This document shows, in pieces, positions 16,668-25,963 of a stretch of DNA of 64,000 nt. Below the pieces are notes generated by a model. It was not told the origin of the DNA, ran no database searches, and saw only the letters and a program-made list of their open reading frames with translations. Origin of the DNA: Acidimicrobiales bacterium (lineage in GTDB: Bacteria; Actinomycetota; Acidimicrobiia; Acidimicrobiales; Palsa-688). Location of the stretch: contig DASUWA010000024.1 in assembly GCA_036378675.1 (NCBI GenBank), forward strand, positions 29,365 through 93,364, written 5' to 3'. How positions within the stretch are numbered: the first letter of the stretch is position 1; each line of letters opens with the position of its first letter. A program made the translations under genes and the position numbers.

Positions 16668-17705
16668 CTAGCGCTCCCGCTCCACCATGAACTGCACCAG
16701 CTCGCCGAGGAACCGACGCGCAGGCGTCTCGGGAAGCCCTGCGAATGCTGCGTCCATCGCGGCCCGGGCGCTACTCGCGACGCCTCTTGCGAACTCACCG
16801 GCGAAGCTGATGCTCCCGTAGGCCACCATGAGGTCGAAGACCTTCCCGACCTCTGAAGGACGACGCAGCGACGACGGCCGGCCCAGGTAGTCGCGTAGCC
16901 ATCCGAAGTCCGAAGCGTCGGCAGCGGCGAGGAGGTGGATGAGGATTAGCGTCCGCTTACCTTCTCTAAGGTCGCCGAATCGCTCCTTGCCGTACAGAGC
17001 TTCGTCGCCCGTGAGGTTGAGAATGTCGTCGCGGATTTGGAAGGCGGCACCAAGGTGGAACCCGCACGCGATCATCGGCTCGAGGTTCGCAGCGCCACGC
17101 GATCCGATCAGAGCCCCTACCCGCAACGGTAAGACGGTGGTGTACCAGCAGGTCTTCTTCATGACCAGATCGAGGTAGTCGTCCGGAGTGAGATCGAGCC
17201 GTGCGTCACGCAACCACCCCAGTTCGAGGGCCTGCCCTGCGACCGTCTGCCGGCTCATGAAATCGAACTCGGTCATCACCTGGTGTGCCAGCCGGGCACC
17301 CATGCGGTCGATGTTGTTTCGGAGCGTTCCCATGGCGTACAGCGCGAGTGCGTCGCCGGCGTTGATGGCAAGAGGGGTGCCGTAGATCCGGTGGAGGGTC
17401 GGCTTGCCCCTGCGGAGAACGCTCCCGTCCTCGATGTCGTCGTGCACCAGGAACGCGTTGTGAAGAAGCTCGATCGCGACCGCGGACGGGAGAGCGTCGT
17501 CGAGGGCCCCACCGAACGCTTCGGCCGTTGCAAGGCACATGCTCGGCCGCAGCGCCTTGCCGGTTCGCGACGGGTACTCGGACAAAAGAGGGCCCAGGTA
17601 CGCGGAAGTCGCCATCGGCTCCAGTTCGCTCCGGATGGCCTCCGAGACGGTCGCCCCGTAACGGGACAAGCTCTCGATGACCGAAGCGGCCCGGGCGGCG
17701 ATCAT
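16668..17705 (-). CDS. Polyprenyl diphosphate synthase (class I isoprenyl synthase)
   Basis: 345 residues. It condenses isopentenyl diphosphate with an allylic diphosphate in the cytoplasm. The first Asp-rich motif is in LVHDDIEDGSVLRRGKPT and the second in FQIRDDILNLTGDE, with GKALRPSMCL upstream as the IPP-binding Lys/Arg region. The residues before the first Asp motif (FLV) are small-to-medium, which could permit a C20 or longer product; chain length is not assigned. Its ATG overlaps the TGA of the 180-residue gene upstream (ATGA), so it is the last gene of a coupled five-gene operon. Confidence 0.9.
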   Translation of the reverse strand: MIAARAASVIESLSRYGATVSEAIRSELEPMATSAYLGPLLSEYPSRTGKALRPSMCLATAEAFGGALDDALPSAVAIELLHNAFLVHDDIEDGSVLRRGKPTLHRIYGTPLAINAGDALALYAMGTLRNNIDRMGARLAHQVMTEFDFMSRQTVAGQALELGWLRDARLDLTPDDYLDLVMKKTCWYTTVLPLRVGALIGSRGAANLEPMIACGFHLGAAFQIRDDILNLTGDEALYGKERFGDLREGKRTLILIHLLAAADASDFGWLRDYLGRPSSLRRPSEVGKVFDLMVAYGSISFAGEFARGVASSARAAMDAAFAGLPETPARRFLGELVQFMVERER

Positions 17706-18244
17706 CGTGCTTCCAAAACGGCGATGCACACGGGAAACGAGGTATCCGGCAACCCTTCCACCAAGATCTGACCGTGGTACTTACCGGGGCGAGCGTCGTT
17801 GGGGACGGAAACGGTGACCAGGATGTCGAGGCTCGAGTCGGCTTCGATCGCCGTGACGGTCGAGGGGGTGAAGACGATCGCTGAGGGATCGAGCGTGTGG
17901 CCGTCGTGGGTCAGAAGCGGCGGTGCCCAAAGGCGCAACCTCGGACTGGCCTGGGCGGTCGGGTTGTGCAGCCAGATCTGGCGGTTGCTCCGCCGTCCTG
18001 GTTCCGTATCGGGAAGGGTGAAGTGGGCTCCATCAGCAGTCCGATCCACCAGACCGCCGTCCCCGAACAACAGAAACTCTGGGATCACTCCTGCGATGCC
18101 AACCCCGCTCTGAAAACGCTCGAACATCTCGGCGAACCGGTTGACCACGACACGCGCCGAGTCGAAGCCGAACTCCTGCACCTGTGAGATCAATCCCAAC
18201 TTTCCGCCGGGACGTTCGACCCGTGCGTCCGGGCCGCCGCTCAT
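17702..18244 (-). CDS. Hypothetical protein with C-terminal Ig-like beta sandwich
   Basis: 180 residues, no signal peptide. The N-terminal half mixes helices (SARVVVNRFAEMFERFQSG) and a strand pair. The C-terminal half reads as a beta sandwich: LRLWAPPLLTHDG, IVFTPSTVTAIEADSSLDILVTVSVPNDARPGKYHGQILVEGLP. The last strand pair (PGKYHGQILVEGLP) is like the C-terminal strands of the 401-residue protein that opens the operon (PGLYEGELTLRSKDG). ATGA overlaps join it to both neighbours. I do not recognise a family; a structural or carrier role beside the oxidoreductase and prenyl synthase is only a guess. Confidence 0.75.
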   Translation of the reverse strand: MSGGPDARVERPGGKLGLISQVQEFGFDSARVVVNRFAEMFERFQSGVGIAGVIPEFLLFGDGGLVDRTADGAHFTLPDTEPGRRSNRQIWLHNPTAQASPRLRLWAPPLLTHDGHTLDPSAIVFTPSTVTAIEADSSLDILVTVSVPNDARPGKYHGQILVEGLPDTSFPVCIAVLEAR

Positions 18245-20325
18245 CTGCACGTTGCCCGCTCGGTGACCGCAGCCGCAGCGAGCTTCCCCGACATCGTCGC
18301 GGCTTCCAGGCAGCCGGCGTTGAGGCCGCAATCGGTCCAGTCGCCGGTGACCAGCAGGTTGTCAAAGCCCGTGGCATTGGGAGCCATCCGAAAGCTATCT
18401 GTTCCCGGCAGCGACTGAACGTACAGATCCGAGGGATCGACGTTCGCCTTCCAGAACTGGCTCGTGAGCCGGCCCGCTCCATCCCCGTCGCATAGGAGAT
18501 CCCATCGGAACCCTTTTGGCCCCACGGCTCGCGGCCAAAGGACCTTCACCTCGCGGTCGAGGAACTCCCGGGTTCGGGCGAGAACGGCGTCCGACGCGGA
18601 CACCTGGGATCGCGGCGGCTCTGGGCTGAGGGGGCTGCAGAAGTATGCGATCGACTTCGGGCGTTCGGCATCGGGCCAGTCCTCGAACTCCAGCAGATGC
18701 GACATGGAAGCCCACGTGTCGAACGGTTCGGTGAACCCGCTGACGATGTCGCCCGGATTGCCCGGCCACCCGAGTTCCCGCTCGTCGGCCTTGAGCCACA
18801 ACTGGAATGCTTGAGTCGCCACCGTCCCCACCCCGCTGACCATCGACCGCCACGCGGGCGATTCTTCGATCAACTCCCCGCAGACGTACGGCACCATCCC
18901 GAGCGAAATACCAAAAACGACCTGGTCGAAGTCCTCGCCCGCCCGGAGAACCACCTTCCCGGAATCTCGACGGGGAGACCAGTACGACTCCAGATCCAGG
19001 TCCTCGATCCACTCTGGTCGAACGACCTGCCCTTTCAATGGCTCAGCCGGCCAGCACGGGAGGCCGTTGACCTCGGCCAGCGGCGAATAGACCCCGGTAG
19101 ACGAAGCTGGCTCAGCCTGGAGGCCCATTTCAATGGCCTGGACGGAGCGACGGTCGGTGCTGAGGCGAACCGAATCAACCCGGTGGAAGAACCTGAAGTC
19201 CACACCTCGGTTGAACAGAACCTGATAGAGCGGTGCGAACACGATCTCACCCATCCCGGCGCGCATCTTCCAGAAGGGTCCGCCCGAGTAGCCAAGAAGC
19301 ATGCGGGTGGCCAACTGAAGTCCGAGACCGGCGCTGAACCGGGGACGGGACGGATCACCTTGTTCGTAGGCGAAGGTCAGGTCGTACATCCCGCGAAGTA
19401 GAGGCGAGGAGAGGGCTTCCGGATCAATACCGTGACCCGAGAGCCACTCCCGATAGTCGAGATGGTCGATCGATCGATAATCCTCGTTTGCTTCGAGCAA
19501 ACCGTCGCCGAAGATTCCCACCAGGTTGGCGGTGACGATCTCGACGAGGTGAAGCGTCCGCCGTGATATCGCGTTCGAGTTCACCGCGCCTCTGAGGCCC
19601 ACCCGGAGATCCTCGAGCATCCTCGGCAGCCCACCGTCAGGGCTCCCAGAGACGAGGTTGCCCACCGATGTAAGCCTTCGGGCCATGCTGAACGGAATGA
19701 CCAGGCCGAGAACGGCTGCTCCCCTCACGAGCGCGTCGATATCGCCAAGCTGCTCGGTCTTTCCTCCCTCCGGGAGCGGCGAGGCGCTCAGGTAGATCCG
19801 GTCGCGGGTTCGACTCGGTCGCGCCGGGGCCAACGAGCGTAAGAAGTCGGCAAGCAGTTGCAGAGATCGTCGGGCGATCTCAGCGGGGCTCGCCGGCCAC
19901 GAGCTCGTATTGCCGGGCGTGCCGGGCATGCCGGGTGTGGCCGAGAAACGGGCCATCCACGGGACCCATCTGCCGTCGTGCAAGTCGGCGACGCCGACTC
20001 GATTGGCGGGTGACACCGCGTCGTCCCACGATCGGATCGGGCAGCGGGGGTCGGTCACCGCGCGATCCAGCTCGTCGTAGCAGCGGCGCATCAGCTCGAA
20101 GGTGTGGTCGTAGTACCCGAGGAGGACGTGAAGGCCGTGCTCCTCGATCCGTCCGTTGGCACCTCGGCTGCTTGCGCCCTTGCCGCCGAGACGCCACCCG
20201 CGCTGGTAGACGGTGATTCGCTGGAACCGGTCCCGCCACCGTCCTTCGGAAAGCTCGAATGCGGCTGTCAGCGCCGCCATCCCACCTCCGAGGATGGCGA
20301 CGGAGGGCCGCCCCGACGCGTCCAC
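18241..20325 (-). CDS. Large FAD/NAD(P)-binding amine-oxidase/desaturase-like oxidoreductase
   Basis: 694 residues from a GTG placed directly after the previous stop. The N-terminus has the dinucleotide fold VAILGGGMAALTAAFELSE and the motif YQRGWRLGGKGASSRG typical of carotenoid desaturase / hydroxysqualene dehydroxylase (HpnE)-type flavoproteins. The C-terminus has the FAD-binding VTGDWTDCGLNAGCLEAATMSGKLAA. It is longer than typical desaturases (about 500), with extra central sequence. It is genetically coupled to a prenyl synthase, so a polyprenyl or carotenoid-like substrate is a reasonable inference. No signal peptide is seen. Confidence 0.85.
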   Translation of the reverse strand: MDASGRPSVAILGGGMAALTAAFELSEGRWRDRFQRITVYQRGWRLGGKGASSRGANGRIEEHGLHVLLGYYDHTFELMRRCYDELDRAVTDPRCPIRSWDDAVSPANRVGVADLHDGRWVPWMARFSATPGMPGTPGNTSSWPASPAEIARRSLQLLADFLRSLAPARPSRTRDRIYLSASPLPEGGKTEQLGDIDALVRGAAVLGLVIPFSMARRLTSVGNLVSGSPDGGLPRMLEDLRVGLRGAVNSNAISRRTLHLVEIVTANLVGIFGDGLLEANEDYRSIDHLDYREWLSGHGIDPEALSSPLLRGMYDLTFAYEQGDPSRPRFSAGLGLQLATRMLLGYSGGPFWKMRAGMGEIVFAPLYQVLFNRGVDFRFFHRVDSVRLSTDRRSVQAIEMGLQAEPASSTGVYSPLAEVNGLPCWPAEPLKGQVVRPEWIEDLDLESYWSPRRDSGKVVLRAGEDFDQVVFGISLGMVPYVCGELIEESPAWRSMVSGVGTVATQAFQLWLKADERELGWPGNPGDIVSGFTEPFDTWASMSHLLEFEDWPDAERPKSIAYFCSPLSPEPPRSQVSASDAVLARTREFLDREVKVLWPRAVGPKGFRWDLLCDGDGAGRLTSQFWKANVDPSDLYVQSLPGTDSFRMAPNATGFDNLLVTGDWTDCGLNAGCLEAATMSGKLAAAAVTERATCR

Positions 20326-23300
20326 TTAAGAGCCGAGCAGGGCTCGAGCTTCCGCCAACTCTCGGCTGGTCGACGATGGCGTCATCAAGTCAGCGGTCGT
20401 GCGCAAGAGTTCCGGCCAGTCCGCAGGGCGCGATCGCCCGGGGAGGTGAGCGATCTGGTTGGCGGCTCGCAGGGCGAGCAGGAGGGAACCTTGCTTCTTA
20501 CCAAGATCAACGGCAGCCCGCAGATCGGCGATCACCTCGTCGGTCCGGTCGGGGAACGCCTGTGCCACCAGCTCGGCGCGCAAGATCAGAAGGTAGGGCT
20601 CGTGTACCCGCTCGCCAGACTTCTCGACTCTGTCGAATCCTTCGTCAACCTCGTCGAGGGCTCGCTTCAGGTCACCTCGAGCAGCGTGGTTGCGCGCGGC
20701 GATCCAATGAAAGCCTGCTCTGAACGCCGCGTGCCCGACCATGTCCATGGCGGCTTCCCATCCTGCCAACTCATCCTCTGATGCTCCGGTGTCACCGTCC
20801 GGAACGAGGACGTACTGGTATCCGATCGCTCGGAAGTAATCGAATCGGTGCAGGTCCGCGATTTCGACTGTTCGACGGCCTAGCGCTCGCGCGCCAGCGT
20901 TGTCTCCCATGATCATGCGCAGCCACGACAGATAGGTGGTGACGAAAGCAAGGCTGAACGGTCCGCGTGGAAATCCGACGCTTTCAGCCACCGATATGGC
21001 CCGCTCCTCCCATGCCGCGCTTTCGAGAGGGTTTCCTTCGAGGCCATAGACGCACGCAAGTGCCACCGCAGACACTGCGATCGGATCGTTTGGCAGCGGC
21101 CACACGGGTGAAACCCTGACCCCTTCGGGCCTGCTCATGTATCCCTCCCAGGCCTCCAAAAGCAGCCGCTTCGCGTCGGCAAGCTCGCCCGCGTAAAGAC
21201 AGTTGTAGCCGATGCACGACTTGATCTCCGGCGCGAACCAGGAGACCTCTGGCGAGTCGACCGAATTGCTCAACGGAGCCAGGAACCATGTCGCCATCCC
21301 GAGCTCGCCGCGGACGAACATGTAGCTCCAGATGCCCACCTGCGCCGGGATGATCGCAGCGTTGTTGCTGTGCCTACGGCAGATTGCTTCGGCGCAGTGG
21401 AAGTCGTCGTAGACCTCCTGGTAGCCATAGCCGAACAGCGAGCTGACGCTCATGCTGCGGAGCAGCCGGATGTTCAACTCGGTGAGATCACGCTCGTCGC
21501 CCCCCGGGGTTGACAGAAGGAGTTCGAGCGCCCGGTCCAGCAGCCGCCTCGCCTCGGTGTGGCTTGCCTCGGCCTGCGCGGCGAGCGCCGCCGAGATGTA
21601 GCCCGGGATGCTCCGCGCGTGATCACCGGCAAGGTCGTAGTGATGGGCGACGATCGCCAAGTCGCCCGGACCAACAGCCCTGGGCTCGAGCAGGCGAGCT
21701 ATGCGGCCGTGACGGTCGCGCCTTGCGTCGAGGACCTGGGTTTCGTAGGCGGCGTCCCGCAGGAGGACATGGCGAAACTGGTAACTGGCGTGCCGGGCGT
21801 CACCGACCGGCTCGATTATCCCGGCAGCGTGCAGTTGCGAAAGGGCGTCGGAGACTGGAGCCTCAGCGAGTTCTCTGAGCGCTCCTTCTTCGAAGACGGG
21901 CCCGAGCGTCGCCGCCAGCTGCGCTGTCCGAAGATCAATTCCGGGAGCACGCAGGCGAGCGGCGAGGAGTTCCTGTAACCGGACGGGGACCGTCTCGCCT
22001 GATGTGCTCCGCAACGCGCTGCGTACGAGCTCCTGAACGAACAGAGGGACACCCTGTGCACGGTCGACGATCATTCGGCGCTGATCGTCGCTGAGCTCGT
22101 GGCCCTGGGTCATCTCGTCGATCAGTTCCTCTGACTTGTCTGCGGAGAGAGCGCCGAGCTCGACGTCGGCGGCCAGGGCGGACCATGGTGCGATCAGCTG
22201 CTCGCGGCTGGTGGCGACGACGAGGACGCCGGGTGAGGATTCCTTGGCAAGCAGCCCCATGAGCTCGACGGTCGTCGGGTCGGCCCAGTGAAGATCTTCG
22301 ACCACCAGCAGGGTCGGGTTGGCCTTTGCGAAACGGGTTAGCCAGTTCACGAGCGCCGCGAGGGTCTCGGCGCGCAACGCGATGGGGTCAACCTCGAGAC
22401 GTGATCTCTCCTCCGCCATCTGAATCCCGAGGAGCGGCATGAGCAACGGGAGGAATTCATAGGTTCCCATACCAACCGCGCTGATGCGCCGCTCGACCGC
22501 GGCGATGCGTTCCTCCTCCGGTTGCTCCGGATAGAGACCGAGGCGATACTCGAGCATTCGAGACATCGGCCACAGCGCGACGTTGGTGTGGTACGGCGAA
22601 CAGTATGCGCGAAGGACCGTGCCACCCTCGCCCGCGACTCGCGTGCAGAAATCGGCGACCAGCCGTGACTTTCCGATACCCGCCTGGCCCCGGACGATGA
22701 CGGCAGGGGTTGCAGGCCCTCGGTCGTCGCGCGCGGCGGCGAGCACCCCGCGCCAGTGGCTCGACAGCTCGTCGAGCGGGGCATCCCGGCCGATCAGGGT
22801 CGCTTGCAGGGGTGTTCCGTCATCGAGGCGGCCCGCGTCGAATGAGCGCAGGACGCGGTAGACCTCGACGGGCCGAGAGATCCCTTTGAGATTGCGCATA
22901 CCCAACGGGGAAAGCTCGAAGTACTCCTCGACCAGTTGCTTCGTGGCGTCGCTTATGACCACGGTGTCCGGTTGGGCCTCTGCCTGGAGCCGTGAGGTCA
23001 TGTTGGCGACCAGACCGAAGATCGAGGGCGATCCCAACGGGCCCGGCGTGCGGCCGGCCACCACGACGGTCCCGGTGTGTATGCCAACCCGGACGGACGC
23101 CTCGATCCCATAGCGTCGCCGCAGCTCCGGTTCAACGGACGCCATCCGCTCCACCAGGCCGAGCCCGGCGAGGACGGCTCGCCTAGCGTCGTCTTCGAAC
23201 ACCGCTGGATAGCCAAAGCACGCCACGACTCCGTCGCCCACGAACTGCAGTACGCAACCTCCCAACCCCTCGATCGCCTCGGTAACCGCCTGGCGGTACA

Positions 23301-23595
23301 CGCGAAAAAGGTCGCGGACGATTTCGGGCTCCCGGACGTCCGCTAGATCTGTCGAGCGAACGAGGTCCGAAAAGAGCATGGTCACAAAGGCGCGCTGACC
23401 CTCGGCAAGGGATTCCTCCGCGCGCACACGCTCGAGGAGCCCTTTTGCGCGGTCGTTCGCCGGCGCAACTTCGAGAACATCCGAACAGATGTCGCGTACC
23501 CGCTCCCAATCCCCGGATGACGCAGCTGTTTCGGCTGAGGAGAGGAGACGCTCGACTAGTCGACCTAGCCGGTCCTCGGCTCTCTCATCATCCAT
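20326..23595 (-). CDS. Class III cyclase fused to AAA-type ATPase and TPR-like regulator
   Basis: 1089 residues. A short helical N-terminus is followed by a cyclase catalytic domain (about 65-240: TMLFSDLVRSTDLADV, LQFVGDGVVACFG, VRVGIHTG). Next come a P-loop ATPase (about 265-520) with VRGQAGIGKSRLV as Walker A and LLVVEDLHWAD as Walker B, and a long helical TPR-like region to the end. This architecture is common in actinobacteria and resembles LuxR/MalT-type STAND ATPases joined to cyclases. It may act as an ATP- and ligand-controlled signalling protein. The ATG at 23595 has a GGAAGG box. The next gene starts immediately after its stop. Confidence 0.87.
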   Translation of the reverse strand: MDDERAEDRLGRLVERLLSSAETAASSGDWERVRDICSDVLEVAPANDRAKGLLERVRAEESLAEGQRAFVTMLFSDLVRSTDLADVREPEIVRDLFRVYRQAVTEAIEGLGGCVLQFVGDGVVACFGYPAVFEDDARRAVLAGLGLVERMASVEPELRRRYGIEASVRVGIHTGTVVVAGRTPGPLGSPSIFGLVANMTSRLQAEAQPDTVVISDATKQLVEEYFELSPLGMRNLKGISRPVEVYRVLRSFDAGRLDDGTPLQATLIGRDAPLDELSSHWRGVLAAARDDRGPATPAVIVRGQAGIGKSRLVADFCTRVAGEGGTVLRAYCSPYHTNVALWPMSRMLEYRLGLYPEQPEEERIAAVERRISAVGMGTYEFLPLLMPLLGIQMAEERSRLEVDPIALRAETLAALVNWLTRFAKANPTLLVVEDLHWADPTTVELMGLLAKESSPGVLVVATSREQLIAPWSALAADVELGALSADKSEELIDEMTQGHELSDDQRRMIVDRAQGVPLFVQELVRSALRSTSGETVPVRLQELLAARLRAPGIDLRTAQLAATLGPVFEEGALRELAEAPVSDALSQLHAAGIIEPVGDARHASYQFRHVLLRDAAYETQVLDARRDRHGRIARLLEPRAVGPGDLAIVAHHYDLAGDHARSIPGYISAALAAQAEASHTEARRLLDRALELLLSTPGGDERDLTELNIRLLRSMSVSSLFGYGYQEVYDDFHCAEAICRRHSNNAAIIPAQVGIWSYMFVRGELGMATWFLAPLSNSVDSPEVSWFAPEIKSCIGYNCLYAGELADAKRLLLEAWEGYMSRPEGVRVSPVWPLPNDPIAVSAVALACVYGLEGNPLESAAWEERAISVAESVGFPRGPFSLAFVTTYLSWLRMIMGDNAGARALGRRTVEIADLHRFDYFRAIGYQYVLVPDGDTGASEDELAGWEAAMDMVGHAAFRAGFHWIAARNHAARGDLKRALDEVDEGFDRVEKSGERVHEPYLLILRAELVAQAFPDRTDEVIADLRAAVDLGKKQGSLLLALRAANQIAHLPGRSRPADWPELLRTTADLMTPSSTSRELAEARALLGS

Positions 23596-23599
23596 GCGG

Positions 23600-24805
23600 T
23601 CATCCTTCCTTCGGCGTCGGGCGAGCCCCGCTCGCATAGAAGAGCGCCGGCGCCGTGGTGTCGTGGCCGTCTTTGGAACGAAGTGTCAGCTCTCCCTCGT
23701 AGAGGCCAGGTGGTAACGCGGTTGTATCGGTGAGAAGCCTGACCGACACCGGCTCGCTGCCCCCGTTGCCGGGACGCCCGTCGATTCGCGCCGGGTCGAC
23801 CTTGATCGCCTTGGACCGGATCGTCGCCTGCTTCTTGGCGACACGCGACAGGTCCGATACCTCGACGGTCACGGTTGTGCTCGGCGCCGGCACGAAGACC
23901 GTCGAGTACTCGAGTGACCTCTTCCAGGCACCGCCGCCCGACGGCACTCCCCCGCTCGGGGGAACGTCGGCTCCGGCCAACCCCTCGGCCACGACATTCC
24001 CGGCGCGCCAAACCCGTGACCAGTCCCGGGCCAGCCTGAGGAAGAGACGGCTGCTGTCTTCGGCAGCATCCTTAGGACCGTATTGCCCCGACCAAAGACG
24101 GTTGCCAACGTCGGTAGCGTAGTTCCCGTAGAAGTCCGTCATTCCTGACATGCAATCGGCCCACTGCTGCGCGTAACCACGTGTGAATCCCGCGGCGGCT
24201 TCGGTCGCACTCGCGTCGTCCGCTCCCGCATCGCCCAGTGCTCCGTGGGTTTCGCCCACCGGGCTCCCTTCGAGCTGTTCCGCAGCGGTCTTGGTGGCCT
24301 CCTTCATCCACTCGGTCCATTCCGGGCACACGGCTGTGGCCAGAGCGTTGTCGACCGGGTCCGTGAAACCCACGATCTTGAGGGCCTTGACGAGACGCCT
24401 TTTCCCGAGATCCAGAGCACAGAGAAAACCTCTGTCGACGGTCAAGACGTCGACAACGCTGTGGTCGAGGTCGTACGTCATCGCCGCCCATTTCGACGTC
24501 TGCTTCCCGTCGCACTGCAGGACGGTATGAAGTTTCCGCCCTCCGATGTTCACCGCCTCGAGGTATTTGCCGTGCCACCGGTCACCGTCGCTGTCTTTTG
24601 CCGTGGTGCGCTCGCCGACGGGCGTCATGGATTCGAAAAGCTTCCCGCCCCACTGGGGCCAGTCCGTTGGCTCGAGCCAGGCGCTCAGCTGCGTTACCGT
24701 CCGGTCGGTCTGGAACTCGGCGAAGATCCAAGCAGCCTGCTTGTTGCCGACGGCCACGATTCTGGGGGTGCAGACGTCTTTCTGGCCGGTGCCCATTTCG
24801 ACCAT
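23600..24805 (-). CDS. Hypothetical protein, first gene of the cyclase/FAD/prenyl-synthase operon
   Basis: 401 residues from an ATG. No signal peptide or membrane span. The N-terminal part (about 1-160) is rich in strands and Trp (WIFAEFQTD, WLEPTDWPQWGG, FLCALDLGKRR). The middle is helical (EWTEWMKEATKTAAEQLEG, GYAQQWADCMSGMTDFYGNY). The C-terminus resembles an Ig-like sandwich (TVTVEVSDLSRVAKKQATI, PPGLYEGELTLRSKDG), as in the 180-residue protein of the same operon. I do not recognise a family. It lies four bases before the cyclase start and is divergent from the polysaccharide deacetylase. Confidence 0.78.
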   Translation of the reverse strand: MVEMGTGQKDVCTPRIVAVGNKQAAWIFAEFQTDRTVTQLSAWLEPTDWPQWGGKLFESMTPVGERTTAKDSDGDRWHGKYLEAVNIGGRKLHTVLQCDGKQTSKWAAMTYDLDHSVVDVLTVDRGFLCALDLGKRRLVKALKIVGFTDPVDNALATAVCPEWTEWMKEATKTAAEQLEGSPVGETHGALGDAGADDASATEAAAGFTRGYAQQWADCMSGMTDFYGNYATDVGNRLWSGQYGPKDAAEDSSRLFLRLARDWSRVWRAGNVVAEGLAGADVPPSGGVPSGGGAWKRSLEYSTVFVPAPSTTVTVEVSDLSRVAKKQATIRSKAIKVDPARIDGRPGNGGSEPVSVRLLTDTTALPPGLYEGELTLRSKDGHDTTAPALFYASGARPTPKEG

Positions 24806-24866
24806 CCCCTTCTATTCCGGCAGTGACGTCTAGACGCTACTCCTAGACTGACCGTGCGTTTCATGT

Positions 24867-24884
24867 GGTGACCGTTCGGTCACC
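24867..24884. promoter_or_regulatory. 18-base palindrome, putative TetR-type operator
   Basis: GGTGACCGTTCGGTCACC, arms of eight bases around TT, in the 97-base gap between the divergent operon start (24805) and the deacetylase start (24903). Its core GACCGNNCGGTC is a common shape for actinobacterial TetR-family operators. No regulator gene adjoins it. Confidence 0.5.
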
Positions 24885-24902
24885 TGAGGAAAGATCGGTG
24901 GA

Positions 24903-25922
24903 ATGAGCTTCATGGGGCGTTTCTCACGCCTGGCCCGACCAAGGGTGGCAACTGCGATCGCCGGGGCCGCGGCGGCGGCGATATTGCTTGCTGCTCTGGT
25001 CGTCGCGGTGCCGGGTTCACCCCGCCGCAAGGCCGAGACCGTTGCACCCTCTACGACCACCCCTACCCTGCCGTTCTTTGTGGGGCCGTCAACGACAACT
25101 CCACCGCTCGCCCAGCCAACCGACACAGAGCCCTCTGTTCCGGCCACTCCGACTGCACCGGCCGCGACCCCCCTTCTGACCTCCAACGCCGCGGCCGCCC
25201 CAGTGTTCTACCGGCTCCACCTGTCTTCGCCGGTCGTGTTCGTCACGATCGACGACGGGTGGGTGCGGGACCCTCGGGTCATCGGATTTCTCGGCCAGAC
25301 CGGTTGGCCGATTTCCATCTTCCTAATCGAGCGGGCGGCCGCCGGGGATCCGAACTACTTCCGTCAGATGTCGGCGGCCGGCGCGACGATCGAGGACCAT
25401 ACCTACGACCATCCTTACCTCACCTCGCTCGGACCGGACCGGCAGAGCTACGAGGTGTGTCGTCCCGTCCGTGACTACGCCGGGCTGCTCGGTCACACCC
25501 CGACTCTGCTTCGACCGCCGTACGGGGCATGGAACCCGACCACCCAGAAAGTCGCTCACGGCTGCGGTCTCGGCGCAGTCGTCGAATGGTCTGCCACGAT
25601 GTCGGCGGGCCGGCTGGCCGTGGCCGGACAGAGGCTGCGCGGCGGGGACATCATCCTCCTCCACTTCACTCCCACCCTGTATTCCGATCTCGTAACTCTT
25701 CGCAGCATCCTTGCCGCCGACGGCTTGTCGGTGGGACGTCTGGAGTCCTATCTCTCTTCGGCAACCTCTGGTGGATCCACTGTCGAGGCTGTCCCGACTT
25801 CGGCCACGTCGCAGATGACGACAACATCGGTGGAGCGCGCGAATCCAAATCCGGCCCCGTCGAACACAACCACGACGACGATTACGACTGCACCGCCGGG
25901 ATCGACCCCACCGACGACGTAG
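24903..25922 (+). CDS. Membrane-anchored polysaccharide deacetylase (NodB domain)
   Basis: 339 residues. A membrane anchor (about 15-37) is followed by a Thr/Pro-rich linker and a NodB homology domain. The domain has TIDDGW (catalytic Asp and metal Asp), HTYDHP (the H-x3-H metal pair), RPPYGAW (motif 3) and IILLHF (catalytic His, motif 5). It would de-N-acetylate or de-O-acetylate a cell-wall or exopolysaccharide outside the membrane. The C-terminal tail is again Thr/Pro-rich and low complexity. It precedes the secreted GH5 gene by 41 bases on the same strand. Confidence 0.88.
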   Translation: MSFMGRFSRLARPRVATAIAGAAAAAILLAALVVAVPGSPRRKAETVAPSTTTPTLPFFVGPSTTTPPLAQPTDTEPSVPATPTAPAATPLLTSNAAAAPVFYRLHLSSPVVFVTIDDGWVRDPRVIGFLGQTGWPISIFLIERAAAGDPNYFRQMSAAGATIEDHTYDHPYLTSLGPDRQSYEVCRPVRDYAGLLGHTPTLLRPPYGAWNPTTQKVAHGCGLGAVVEWSATMSAGRLAVAGQRLRGGDIILLHFTPTLYSDLVTLRSILAADGLSVGRLESYLSSATSGGSTVEAVPTSATSQMTTTSVERANPNPAPSNTTTTTITTAPPGSTPPTT

Positions 25923-25963
25923 ACGCCACTTGAGTCGCGGCGGAATGGCGCCGAAATCTCCTA

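Noticed and set aside
18697..19401. 234-codon plus-strand frame inside the flavoprotein gene
   Set aside because: Antisense shadow; no start site or recognisable domain.
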